Positions 7,625 through 14,209 of a stretch of 20,340 nt of DNA are shown one piece after another. The notes beneath the pieces were generated by a model, which saw only the letters and a list, made by a program, of their open reading frames with translations, did not search any database and was not told where the DNA came from. The DNA is from DAOSWM01 sp035380045 (lineage in GTDB: Bacteria > Bacteroidota > Bacteroidia > Bacteroidales > Tenuifilaceae): the NCBI GenBank assembly GCA_035380045.1, contig DAOSWM010000055.1, positions 1-20,340 of the forward strand, read 5' to 3'. Both the position numbers and the translations under genes were made by a program. The stretch's first letter is position 1, and every line of letters starts with the position of its first letter.

Positions 7625-7999
7625 ATGGAACCATTAAGACTAGCAGAAACACATTTTTCACCCGAAGTTAACCTCGATAAGGATAGGAGCAGGTTTGAAT
7701 TCTTTGGTAAATCATTTCCCGAAGATGCCAAGGAATTTTTCAACCCAATAATCGATTGGTTTATGAAGTATGTTGAGAGTCCAAATCGAGAAACAACAGT
7801 AATATTTAAGCTTGACTACTTCAATACTGCATCTTCAAAAAAAATTGTTGATTTGCTGAATGTATTAAAAGAAATTCATAAGCAGAAAAAATCAATCATT
7901 ATAAACTGGTACTACAAGTCGGATGATGAGGATATGCTTGAAACGGGCGAAACATTCTCCGAAATTGTGAACCTTCCGTTTAAATTTTTCCCCTACTGA
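7625..7999 (+). CDS. SiaC-family regulatory phosphoprotein (DUF1987)
   Basis: 124 aa, the full family length, starting at MEPLRLAETHFSPEV; the in-frame start 30 nt upstream at 7595 adds only a basic stretch and is not preferred. The centre reads FKLDYFNTASSKKIVDLL, placing a threonine at residue 68 in the same local context as the phosphorylated Thr68 of Pseudomonas aeruginosa SiaC. In that system SiaC is phosphorylated by SiaB, dephosphorylated by the PP2C-type SiaA, and in its unphosphorylated state activates the diguanylate cyclase SiaD. No SiaB-like kinase or GGDEF gene lies in this window; a SpoIIE phosphatase does (3-968). Family call is firm; pathway membership here is inference. Confidence 0.88.
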   Translation: MEPLRLAETHFSPEVNLDKDRSRFEFFGKSFPEDAKEFFNPIIDWFMKYVESPNRETTVIFKLDYFNTASSKKIVDLLNVLKEIHKQKKSIIINWYYKSDDEDMLETGETFSEIVNLPFKFFPY

Positions 8000-8004
8000 T
8001 ACGT

Positions 8005-8027
8005 ACTGATTTTTTTTCAGTTTTTTT
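8005..8027 (+). terminator. Possible weak terminator after the SiaC-like gene
   Basis: ACTGA (8005-8009) and TCAGT (8017-8021) can pair across a T-rich loop, followed by a T run to 8027, immediately after the stop codon. The stem is only 5 bp, so termination here is plausible but not strong. Confidence 0.4.
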
Positions 8028-8035
8028 GTTAAGAT

Positions 8036-8088
8036 TGTCAGTAAAACTGACATGTGTGTTAACCTGTGTTAATATTCAGGGGGTTAAC
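8036..8088 (+). promoter_or_regulatory. Palindrome and tandem 10-bp repeats upstream of the Do-family protease gene
   Basis: TGTCAGT-AAA-ACTGACA (8036-8052) is a perfect inverted repeat with 7-bp arms. It is followed by TGTGTTAACC and TGTGTTAATA (8055-8074), a direct repeat with a period of one helical turn, and by GGTTAAC (8082-8088), which is inverted relative to GTTAACC at 8058-8064. The cluster lies 58-110 bp upstream of ATG 8146, where an operator for a stress-responsive regulator would be expected. The regulator is unknown. Confidence 0.5.
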
Positions 8089-8145
8089 AACACAAGGCAC
8101 ATGGTTTGAACGTTACTATACCGAACAATTTAAAATTATGTAGCC

Positions 8146-9588
8146 ATGAAAACACAACGAATAATTTTACCATTCATTTACTCATTGGTTGGCGGACTTG
8201 TTGTATACTTTGGTGTACAATACTTCAACCCACAAACAACTCAGGTTGTAACCGTAAAGGAGGAAACACCATCTAGATTGGCTGTTTTTTCAACCGAAAC
8301 AGGTCAGGCTGCCGATTTCAGCTTTGCAGCTGAAAAAACGGTTCATGCAGTAGTGCACGTAAAAACAGTCTCCATGGTTGAGCAGGAAGGTTACTCGTTT
8401 GGGAATCCTTTCTTCGACTACTTTTTTGGCCCCAGATTCCATATGGAGCCACAACCGGTTACCGGAATGGGCTCAGGTGTAATCATATCCAACGATGGTT
8501 ACATTATCACCAATAACCATGTGGTTGATAAGGCCAACGAAATTGAGGTTACCCTAAATGATAACCGAAAGTTTAAGGCCAAAATTGTGGGTACCGACCC
8601 AAGTACCGACCTAGCCGTTATAAAAATCGATGCAGAGAATCTTCCGTTTATCCCATTCGGGAACTCAGAGGAGCTTAAAATTGGCGAGTGGGTGCTGGCA
8701 GTTGGGAATCCGTTCAACCTAACTTCAACGGTTACGGCAGGAATCGTTAGCGCCAAAGCACGAAACATAAACATTCTTGCCGATCAGAATCCTATTGAGT
8801 CGTTCATTCAAACCGACGCTGCAGTGAACCCCGGAAACAGCGGAGGAGCCTTGGTAAACCTTAAGGGCGAATTGGTTGGAATTAATACTGCAATCGCTTC
8901 TCGAACAGGAAGTTTTGCCGGTTACTCGTTTGCTGTGCCAACATCAATAGCGCAAAAGGTTGCCATGGACATACTCGAGTTTGGTGAAGTTCAGCGTGCA
9001 ATGCTGGGAGTTAGAATAAGCAATGTTAACAACGAAACGATGGAAAAGTACAACATAAAAGAGCTGAAGGGAGTTGTTATTGTTGGTGTAGAAGAAGAGG
9101 GTGCCGCAGCTGAGGCAGGAATTAAGGAAGGCGATGTTATTCTAGAGATTAATGGCATTCAGGTTAATACGATGAATCAACTTCAAGAGCAGATTAGTAA
9201 GTACCGACCCAAGGATAAAGTGGAGGTAGTTATAAATCGTGATGGTAAAAGGAAACCTTTTCAAGCTACATTACGTAACATGAGAGGCGGTTTCGAAACT
9301 GTGAATACAAAATCGTTACTCGAGCCGCTGGGCGCTGAGTTTGGTGAGGTTGATGAGAAACTTTTGGGTTCTTTAGGTATAAGAGGCGGAATTCAGGTTA
9401 CCAAACTTAATGATGGCAAACTCAAGGACGGTGGCATTAAGCAAGGTTTTATTATCACCCGGTTCGATAAAGAGAAAGTGAATAGCATTGATGATTTAAA
9501 GCAAATTTTGAAGCGGGTGAAGGGCGCAGTTCTTGTTGAGGGAGTGTATCCCAATGGCGTAGTTGCATATTACGGAATAGGGCTATAA
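8146..9588 (+). CDS. Do/HtrA-family periplasmic serine protease with two PDZ domains
   Basis: 480 aa. Residues ~7-24 form an N-terminal hydrophobic segment (signal peptide or anchor), followed by a trypsin-like domain with a complete catalytic triad: His125 (TNNHVV), Asp155 (STDLAVIKI) and Ser232 (NPGNSGGAL). Two PDZ domains follow, one around residues 285-375 (LGVRISNVN, AGIKEGDVILEINGI) and a more diverged one around 400-480 (GGIQVTKLNDGKL, GIKQGFIITRFD). This is the DegP/DegQ layout for degrading or holding misfolded envelope proteins. Bacteroidota usually have one or few Do proteases, so DegP versus DegQ cannot be decided. It lies upstream of rpoD on the same strand with an 80-nt gap that contains an rpoD promoter candidate. 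The palindromes at 8036-8088 suggest own regulation. Confidence 0.95.
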   Translation: MKTQRIILPFIYSLVGGLVVYFGVQYFNPQTTQVVTVKEETPSRLAVFSTETGQAADFSFAAEKTVHAVVHVKTVSMVEQEGYSFGNPFFDYFFGPRFHMEPQPVTGMGSGVIISNDGYIITNNHVVDKANEIEVTLNDNRKFKAKIVGTDPSTDLAVIKIDAENLPFIPFGNSEELKIGEWVLAVGNPFNLTSTVTAGIVSAKARNINILADQNPIESFIQTDAAVNPGNSGGALVNLKGELVGINTAIASRTGSFAGYSFAVPTSIAQKVAMDILEFGEVQRAMLGVRISNVNNETMEKYNIKELKGVVIVGVEEEGAAAEAGIKEGDVILEINGIQVNTMNQLQEQISKYRPKDKVEVVINRDGKRKPFQATLRNMRGGFETVNTKSLLEPLGAEFGEVDEKLLGSLGIRGGIQVTKLNDGKLKDGGIKQGFIITRFDKEKVNSIDDLKQILKRVKGAVLVEGVYPNGVVAYYGIGL

Positions 9589-9615
9589 ACAAATCGCTCT
9601 CCCTTGCGTTTTATA

Positions 9616-9647
9616 CTTGACTTATGTTGGAAAAAGCAATATCTTCG
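9616..9647 (+). promoter_or_regulatory. Probable rpoD promoter
   Basis: TATCTTCG at 9640-9647 matches 7 of 8 positions of TAnnTTTG counting the free positions, with CTTG at 9616-9619 exactly 20 bp upstream as a -33 candidate. ATG of rpoD follows 21 nt later. Confidence 0.5.
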
Positions 9648-9668
9648 CAAAAATTTTAATAGAAGCAG

Positions 9669-10529
9669 ATGAGACAGTTAAAGATCACAAAATCAATTAC
9701 AAACAGGGAGAGCGCATCGCTTGATAAGTACCTTCAGGAGATTGGAAAAGAAGAACTGATTACCGTTGAGGAGGAAGTAGAACTTGCTCAGCGAATCAGG
9801 AAGGGCGATCAGGAGGCTTTGGAGAAGCTTACCCGAGCTAACCTAAGGTTTGTGGTGTCTGTTGCAAAACAGTACCAGAATCAGGGGTTGAGCCTTCCTG
9901 ACCTAATAAATGAGGGGAACCTGGGGCTTATTAAGGCAGCAGAGAAGTTTGATGAAACCCGTGGTTTCAAATTTATTTCCTACGCAGTTTGGTGGATTCG
10001 CCAATCAATCCTTCAGGCTCTTGCTGAGCAATCGAGAATTGTACGTTTACCTTTGAACCAGGTTGGTTCGCTAAATAAAATAAACAAAGCCTTTTCGAAG
10101 TTTGAGCAGCAGTTCGAAAGAACCCCTTCTCCTGAGGAACTCGCTGATCTACTTGAGCTACCAAAAGAGAAAGTCTCTGATACCTTAAGGGTTTCAGGAA
10201 GGCACGTTTCTGTTGATGCTCCGTTTGTTGATGGAGAGGAGAACAGCTTGCTGGATGTTTTGGTAAACAGCGATTCCCCAAATGCTGACAAGCTGCTACT
10301 TAACGAGTCGCTTTGCCGTGAGATTGACAGATCGCTAGCTACACTTACTGAGCGTGAACGTGATATCATTAAACTGTTTTTTGGCATTTCATGCCAGGAA
10401 ATGACCCTTGAGGAGATAGGCGAGAAGTTTGGCCTTACCCGTGAGCGTGTTCGCCAGATTAAGGAGAAGGCTATTCGCCGTTTACGCCACACTTCACGAA
10501 GCAAACTTCTAAAATCGTATTTAGGATAA
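9669..10529 (+). CDS. rpoD: Primary sigma factor of RNA polymerase (Bacteroidota type)
   Basis: 286 aa, the short form typical of Bacteroidota: it lacks the long region 1.1 and the non-conserved insert of proteobacterial sigma-70. Region 1.2 is at ~15-45 (SLDKYLQEIGKEELIT); region 2 at ~55-115 includes NLRFVVSVAKQYQ, LPDLINEGNLGLIKAAEKFD and FISYAVWWIRQSI; region 3 starts with RIVRLPLNQ and region 4 has TLEEIGEKFGLTRERVRQIKEKAIRRLR, the -35-recognition helix-turn-helix. It directs core polymerase to housekeeping promoters, in this phylum of the TTTG / TAnnTTTG type. The strong hairpin at 10541-10582 terminates it. Very confident. Confidence 0.97.
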   Translation: MRQLKITKSITNRESASLDKYLQEIGKEELITVEEEVELAQRIRKGDQEALEKLTRANLRFVVSVAKQYQNQGLSLPDLINEGNLGLIKAAEKFDETRGFKFISYAVWWIRQSILQALAEQSRIVRLPLNQVGSLNKINKAFSKFEQQFERTPSPEELADLLELPKEKVSDTLRVSGRHVSVDAPFVDGEENSLLDVLVNSDSPNADKLLLNESLCREIDRSLATLTERERDIIKLFFGISCQEMTLEEIGEKFGLTRERVRQIKEKAIRRLRHTSRSKLLKSYLG

Positions 10530-10540
10530 GATAGTATATA

Positions 10541-10582
10541 CCCAACAAAAAAGCCCTGATTATCAGGGCTTTTTTTGTTGGG
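10541..10582. terminator. Strong extended hairpin terminator after rpoD
   Basis: CCCAACAAAAAAGCCCTGA (10541-10559) pairs with 10563-10582 across a 3-nt loop, with one extra T as a bulge. The A-run before and T-run after the GC-rich core make it usable in both directions, so it would also stop transcription entering from the minus-strand side. Confidence 0.85.
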
Positions 10583-10604
10583 TGGAAACGAGGGAGGTAA
10601 ATAT

Positions 10605-10671
10605 GTCAAAAGTATGATGTCAAAAGTATGATGTCAAAAGTATGATGTCAAAAGTATGATGTCAAAAGTAT
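10605..10671 (+). repeat. Left heptad array of the parDE cassette: GTCAAAA-GTATGAT units
   Basis: Four identical 14-bp units GTCAAAAGTATGAT (10605, 10619, 10633, 10647) and an 11-bp fifth copy run directly into the N gap. Each unit is two 7-mers, so the basic period is again 7. The reverse complement reads ATCATAC-TTTTGAC, the word found at 11535-11590. Because the array abuts the gap, its true length is unknown. Confidence 0.9.
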
Positions 10672-10771
10672 NNNNNNNNNNNNNNNNNNNNNNNNNNNNN
10701 NNNNNNNNNNNNNNNNNNNNNNNNNNNNNNNNNNNNNNNNNNNNNNNNNNNNNNNNNNNNNNNNNNNNNNN
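10672..10771. other. Assembly gap (100 N)
   Basis: Exactly 100 undetermined bases, the conventional scaffolding placeholder. It starts inside a perfect tandem repeat, so the break was probably caused by the repeat, and its real length may differ. Confidence 0.98.
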
Positions 10772-10794
10772 GTTGCCAACAATACTAGAAAAAA

Positions 10795-10830
10795 CTTGCA
10801 AATGATTCATATATGGTGTATATTTACACC
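10795..10830 (+). promoter_or_regulatory. parD promoter with overlapping palindromic operator
   Basis: GGTGTA-TATT-TACACC (10815-10830) is a perfect 6-bp-arm palindrome. It overlaps TATATTTA (10819-10826), a 7/8 match to the -7 consensus, with CTTG (10795-10798) 20 bp upstream as -33. ATG of the antitoxin follows at 10843. This is the expected layout for autorepression by a ribbon-helix-helix antitoxin. Confidence 0.65.
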
Positions 10831-10842
10831 AAAAACAAAACT

Positions 10843-11082
10843 ATGCCAAGACAAAGTATATCTTTTTCGAAACCAAATGATGAATGGTTAAAAGCTCAAG
10901 TTGATAACGAGGAATATTCCAGTAAAAGTGAACTTGTAAATGATTTGATTAGACAGGCCAGAAAACAACATGCTCAAATTGACTGGATTAGAGCAAAACT
11001 AGAAAAATCTGAAAGAAGTGGATTTACTAGTGACAATAAAGAGCAAATTTTAAAGCAGTCAAAGACTTTACTGAATGGCTAA
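10843..11082 (+). CDS. parD: ParD-like antitoxin (ribbon-helix-helix)
   Basis: 79 aa starting MPRQSISFSKPNDEWLKAQV. The N-terminal beta strand plus two helices (SISF…NDEWLKAQVDNEEYSSKSELVNDLIRQAR) fit the ParD/CopG DNA-binding fold, and the charged C-terminal tail (IDWIRAKLEKSERSGFT) is the usual toxin-binding part. The frame is open 30 nt further upstream from 10813, but that start would lie before or within the promoter/operator palindrome, so ATG 10843 is preferred. It overlaps the toxin gene by 8 nt, giving translational coupling with antitoxin first. Predicted to neutralise the toxin and repress its own promoter. AT-richer than the surrounding core genes, consistent with acquisition. Confidence 0.88.
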   Translation: MPRQSISFSKPNDEWLKAQVDNEEYSSKSELVNDLIRQARKQHAQIDWIRAKLEKSERSGFTSDNKEQILKQSKTLLNG

Positions 11083-11362
11083 TTATAAATTAAGTAATTC
11101 TGCAAAAGAGGATTTGATTCGTATCCATCATTTCGGAGTTGAAAAATTTGGAATTAATCAAGCAGACAAATACTTTGAATCATTTTTTGATTATTTTGAT
11201 ATTATTGCTCAAAGACCATTTTCATTTGAATCAGTAGATTATATAAAAGAAGGATATAGAAGATGCCCTTGTGGTTCTGACACTATTTATTATAGAATTA
11301 ATGAAAATATAGTCGAGATTATGGCAATTATTGGAATGCAAGATTTTAAAAATATACTTTGA
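11075..11362 (+). CDS. parE: ParE/RelE-superfamily toxin
   Basis: 95 aa. ParE-type landmarks: YKLSNSAKEDLIRIHHFGVEKFG in the N-terminal helical hairpin, QADKYFESFFDYFDIIAQRP in the second helix, then VDYIKEGYRRCPCGSDTIYYRI and EIMAIIG in the C-terminal sheet. Family ParE toxins poison DNA gyrase whereas RelE toxins cleave mRNA; the IKEGYRR and IYYRI pattern and the ParD-like partner favour ParE, without proof of target. Its ATG lies inside the end of the antitoxin gene (8-nt overlap). Downstream is a non-coding block and then the right heptad array. Full length and apparently intact. Confidence 0.88.
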   Translation: MANYKLSNSAKEDLIRIHHFGVEKFGINQADKYFESFFDYFDIIAQRPFSFESVDYIKEGYRRCPCGSDTIYYRINENIVEIMAIIGMQDFKNIL

Positions 11363-11534
11363 TTTTTTAAGAATAAAATTATTCCTAGATATAATGTACT
11401 ATTGCCAATACGTGGTATATATTGCGCTGGTTATCTGGCGATTAGTAAACTAATCGATCCGCTCCCAACCGTTTTTTAGAGGGAATCTGACTCGCATCCG
11501 AATGATAGAACCTACATGTTTGTATGTAAAATTT
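11363..11534. other. Non-coding block downstream of parE with an 18-bp perfect hairpin
   Basis: No credible gene on either strand. It contains CGATTAGT-AA-ACTAATCG (11439-11456), a perfect 8-bp-arm inverted repeat, within a GC-richer core (about 11420-11514) that contrasts with the AT-rich toxin gene. It is not a tRNA and I do not recognise an integron attC or an IS end. From 11521 it grades into degenerate heptads (TGTATGT, AAAATTT). Confidence 0.5.
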
Positions 11535-11590
11535 TTGACAACATACATTTGACTTTTGACATCATCCTTTTGACATCATACATCTTACAT
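11535..11590 (+). repeat. Right heptad array of the parDE cassette: TTGACAT/CATACAT units
   Basis: Eight 7-mers in register: TTGACAA, CATACAT, TTGACTT, TTGACAT, CATCCTT, TTGACAT, CATACAT, CTTACAT. These are the reverse complement, with substitutions, of the GTCAAAA-GTATGAT units at 10605-10671, so the toxin-antitoxin module lies between inverted arrays. It ends 4 nt before the fabI stop codon side. Confidence 0.87.
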
Positions 11591-11594
11591 GGGA

Positions 11595-12434
11595 CTAGTG
11601 GCAGTCACTACATTCTTCCAAATTTTTATTGTAAACGGCCATTGCTCTATGGCTCATACCCATATTTGAGAATCCTCCATCGTGGTAGAGGTTCTGCATG
11701 GTAACTTTTCGGGTTAAGTCGCTGAAAAGGGTTATGCAGTAGTTTGCGCATTCCTCCGCATCGGCATTACCTAATGGCGACATTCTGTCGGAAAAATCTA
11801 GTAGTCCCTCAAATCCCATTACGCCGCTTCCGGCGGTAGTTAGCGTTGGCGATTGTGAAATGGTGTTAATTCTAACCCTACGCTCGCGCCCGTAGATGTA
11901 ACCGAAGCTTCGAGCAATTGACTCAAGAAGGGCTTTAGCATCGGCCATATCGTTGTAACCGTATAGAGTGCGTTGAGCGGCAATATAGGAAAGAGCTACG
12001 ATTGATCCCCATGGGTTTACTGCATCAAGTTTCCAAGCTGTTTGTAGCAACTTGTGGAAAGATATTGCTGATATGTCAAGAGTTTTATGAAGGTATTCAT
12101 AGTCTAAATCATCGTAGGTTCGTCCCTTGCGAACGTTGGGCGACATACCTATTGAGTGGAGAATAAAGTCAACTTTTCCCCCAAAATGCTCCATCGATTG
12201 CTTTAGAAGGCTTTCCAAATCGGATATGTTGGTGGCATCGGCAGGAATTAGGAGGGAGCCAGTTTGCTCGGCAAAATCTTTTAGGTTTCCCATCCGAAGG
12301 GCAACAGGAGTGTTGGTTAGCACCAATTCGGCTCCCTCTTCGTAGGCACGCTTTGCAACCTGCCATGCAATGGAACTCTCGTTTAGTGCCCCGAAAATAA
12401 TTCCTTTCTTCCCTTTTAGTAAATTGAATGTCAT
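11595..12434 (-). CDS. fabI: Enoyl-ACP reductase (NADH), FabI type
   Basis: 279 aa, start at MTFNLLKGKKG (ATG at 12434); the frame open to 12488 lies upstream of that start and is rejected. It reduces trans-2-enoyl-ACP, the last step of each fatty-acid elongation cycle. Seen: the modified nucleotide-binding loop GALNESSIAWQVAK at 15-28, HSIGMSP at ~93-99, and the active-site Tyr150, Tyr160 and Lys167 (ALSYIAAQRTLYGYNDMADAK) with exactly the 10- and 7-residue spacing of Escherichia coli Tyr146/Tyr156/Lys163. The C-terminal tail (NLEECSDCH) is slightly extended and has two cysteines and a histidine. It lies 99 nt after recN on the same strand, with its own possible promoter. Confidence 0.95.
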   Translation of the reverse strand: MTFNLLKGKKGIIFGALNESSIAWQVAKRAYEEGAELVLTNTPVALRMGNLKDFAEQTGSLLIPADATNISDLESLLKQSMEHFGGKVDFILHSIGMSPNVRKGRTYDDLDYEYLHKTLDISAISFHKLLQTAWKLDAVNPWGSIVALSYIAAQRTLYGYNDMADAKALLESIARSFGYIYGRERRVRINTISQSPTLTTAGSGVMGFEGLLDFSDRMSPLGNADAEECANYCITLFSDLTRKVTMQNLYHDGGFSNMGMSHRAMAVYNKNLEECSDCH

Positions 12435-12450
12435 AGTGTGTTTGGTTTTG

Positions 12451-12458
12451 CAAAGTTT
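12451..12458 (-). promoter_or_regulatory. Possible fabI -7 element
   Basis: Read on the minus strand this is AAACTTTG, one mismatch from TAnnTTTG, 17 nt upstream of the fabI ATG. No clear TTTG lies 19-21 bp further upstream, so confidence is low. Confidence 0.35.
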
Positions 12459-12533
12459 GATTTGTGAAAATACAACTAATAAAAACAAAATTTAAACTTG
12501 TTTTGTTCGATAAAGAGTAAAATGTAACGTAAG

Positions 12534-14192
12534 TTATCTACTTGTGAGCAGGTGCTTGGCGTTCTCAATGGCAGCATCGGTAATTTTTTCTCCGCTAAGC
12601 ATTTTAGCAATTTCAACCAATCGCTCCTCGCTGCTTAACTTTTTGATCCGCGTTATTGATGTTTCGGTTTCGTTATCCTTGTAAACAAGGTAATGATTTT
12701 GCCCTTTGCACGCAATTTGTGGTAGGTGCGTAATATTAATAACCTGCATTTTTGTGGCAATACGGTTGATAATATTTCCCATTTTATCGGCTACTTCGCC
12801 CGACACGCCGGTGTCAATTTCATCAAAAATTATGGTGGGAAGCTCCCTTGTTCTTACCATTAACGATTTGAGGCTGAGCATTAATCTTGAAAGTTCACCC
12901 CCTGAAGCAACCTTTGATATTTCCTGCATTGAAATTTGCTTGTTTGCGGAGAATAGGAATGAAACCCTATCGGTTCCAGTGGGAAGGAGGTTGCCTGTTT
13001 CAATAATACTAACCTTAAACGATGCGAAAGGCATACCAAGTTCCTTCAGCATTTTTTGGATTTCAACTTCCAAATCTGGACTCTTTTTTATACGCTCCTC
13101 ACCAATTGCCTTGGCTTTCTTTAAAAGTTCAGCTTCCATAGTGTTCAGCTGCTCGCTTTTTTTGGCAATCAATGTGTCGAAGTTCGCTATCTTGTCAACA
13201 TCCTCCTGCAGCTTTTCTCGAAGAGAAATGAGTTCATTTACCGATGAAACACGATGCTTCTGCTGCAAGGAAAAAAGTGTATCGATCCTGCTGTTTACCC
13301 ATTGTAAACGCTCCGGATCAATGGCAATTTTTTCGAAATGGCTATCGGTTTCCTGAGAAATATCCTTTAGTTCAAGCCTACAACTTTCTAGCCTGCTAAC
13401 CAGTTCAGCCGCAGGCTGAAAAAACTCCGAAATTTTGGATAAGGATGATATGCTTTCCTTGAGCATACCAAGTATTGATGCTTCTTCGCTATTGAGGAGA
13501 TTTGCAGCCATTTGCAGCGCAAACTTAATCTCTTCGGCATGCGATAGCTTCTGCTGCTCCTCTTCCAGCTCCTCCTGTTCACCTTCGGTGAGTTTGGCTT
13601 CAATTAGTTGGTTCAGCTGAAACTGAAGATAATCGAAGTCGGCTTTTGCCTGCTGCTCTTTTTGCTTGAGGTTTTCGAGTTCAACCTTCAGAGATTTGTA
13701 TATGTTGTAGTTTTGGCTGTAGCTGTTAACCATGCTGGTAGTTCCGGCAAACGAATCGAGAACGGTAAGCTGAAATGAGCTGTCGGCCAGGAGTAAACTT
13801 TCGTGCTGCGAATGGATGTCGATAATTCGTCCTACTAAATCCTTAATTACAGAAAGATTTACAGGAATCTCATTGATGAAGGCTCTAGATTTTCCGGCCT
13901 CATTTATTTGTCGGCGAATAATGGTGCTATCGTAGTAATCTAAATCGTTCTCTTCGAAGAATGGTTGAAGGTTGTATCCGCCAACTTCAAACAATGCTTC
14001 AACAATGCAGCTTTTGTGCTTGTCCTTCAGAACGGAAGTATCGGTACGTTGCCCGAGTATAAGTCCTAAAGCACCTATTAGGATTGATTTCCCTGCACCA
14101 GTTTCTCCTGTTATTATGTTTAAACCTTTATTAAACTCAATATCAAGGTGGTTAATTAGCGCATAATTCTGTATGTGAAGGTGCTTAAGCAT
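12534..14192 (-). CDS. recN: DNA repair protein RecN (SMC-like ATPase)
   Basis: 552 aa, normal length. It acts in the cytoplasm in recombinational repair of double-strand breaks. Seen: N-terminal LKHLHIQNYALINHLDIEF and Walker A GETGAGKS at residues 29-36; a central coiled-coil region rich in Glu/Gln/Lys (about 155-400); the ABC signature ASGGELSRLMLSLK near 429-442; and Walker B TIIFDEIDTGVSG near 453-465, followed by a switch histidine in NITHLPQIA. It is the last gene of the apparent bamD operon, 17 nt downstream of the DUF4835 gene. No SOS box was searched for. Very confident. Confidence 0.96.
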   Translation of the reverse strand: MLKHLHIQNYALINHLDIEFNKGLNIITGETGAGKSILIGALGLILGQRTDTSVLKDKHKSCIVEALFEVGGYNLQPFFEENDLDYYDSTIIRRQINEAGKSRAFINEIPVNLSVIKDLVGRIIDIHSQHESLLLADSSFQLTVLDSFAGTTSMVNSYSQNYNIYKSLKVELENLKQKEQQAKADFDYLQFQLNQLIEAKLTEGEQEELEEEQQKLSHAEEIKFALQMAANLLNSEEASILGMLKESISSLSKISEFFQPAAELVSRLESCRLELKDISQETDSHFEKIAIDPERLQWVNSRIDTLFSLQQKHRVSSVNELISLREKLQEDVDKIANFDTLIAKKSEQLNTMEAELLKKAKAIGEERIKKSPDLEVEIQKMLKELGMPFASFKVSIIETGNLLPTGTDRVSFLFSANKQISMQEISKVASGGELSRLMLSLKSLMVRTRELPTIIFDEIDTGVSGEVADKMGNIINRIATKMQVINITHLPQIACKGQNHYLVYKDNETETSITRIKKLSSEERLVEIAKMLSGEKITDAAIENAKHLLTSR

Positions 14193-14209
14193 GTATGGTA
14201 TTGAAAAGT

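Noticed and set aside
8095..8110. Sigma-54-like site AGGCAC-N5-TTGAA upstream of the Do protease
   Set aside because: The -12 GC is missing and the -24 element is imperfect; not strong enough to call.
10013..10609. 198-codon minus-strand open frame over rpoD
   Set aside because: It is antisense to an intact sigma factor, serine-rich, and begins in the rpoD terminator region.
10605..10671. Possible CRISPR array
   Set aside because: The 14-bp units are contiguous with no spacers and no cas genes nearby; it is a simple tandem repeat.
11516..11704. 62-codon plus-strand frame across the right heptad array and the fabI end
   Set aside because: It consists of repeat translation plus antisense fabI.
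12706..13356. 216-codon open frame antisense to recN
   Set aside because: It is fully inside recN, has no family resemblance and is Ser/Ile-rich low-quality sequence; recN motifs on the other strand are intact.
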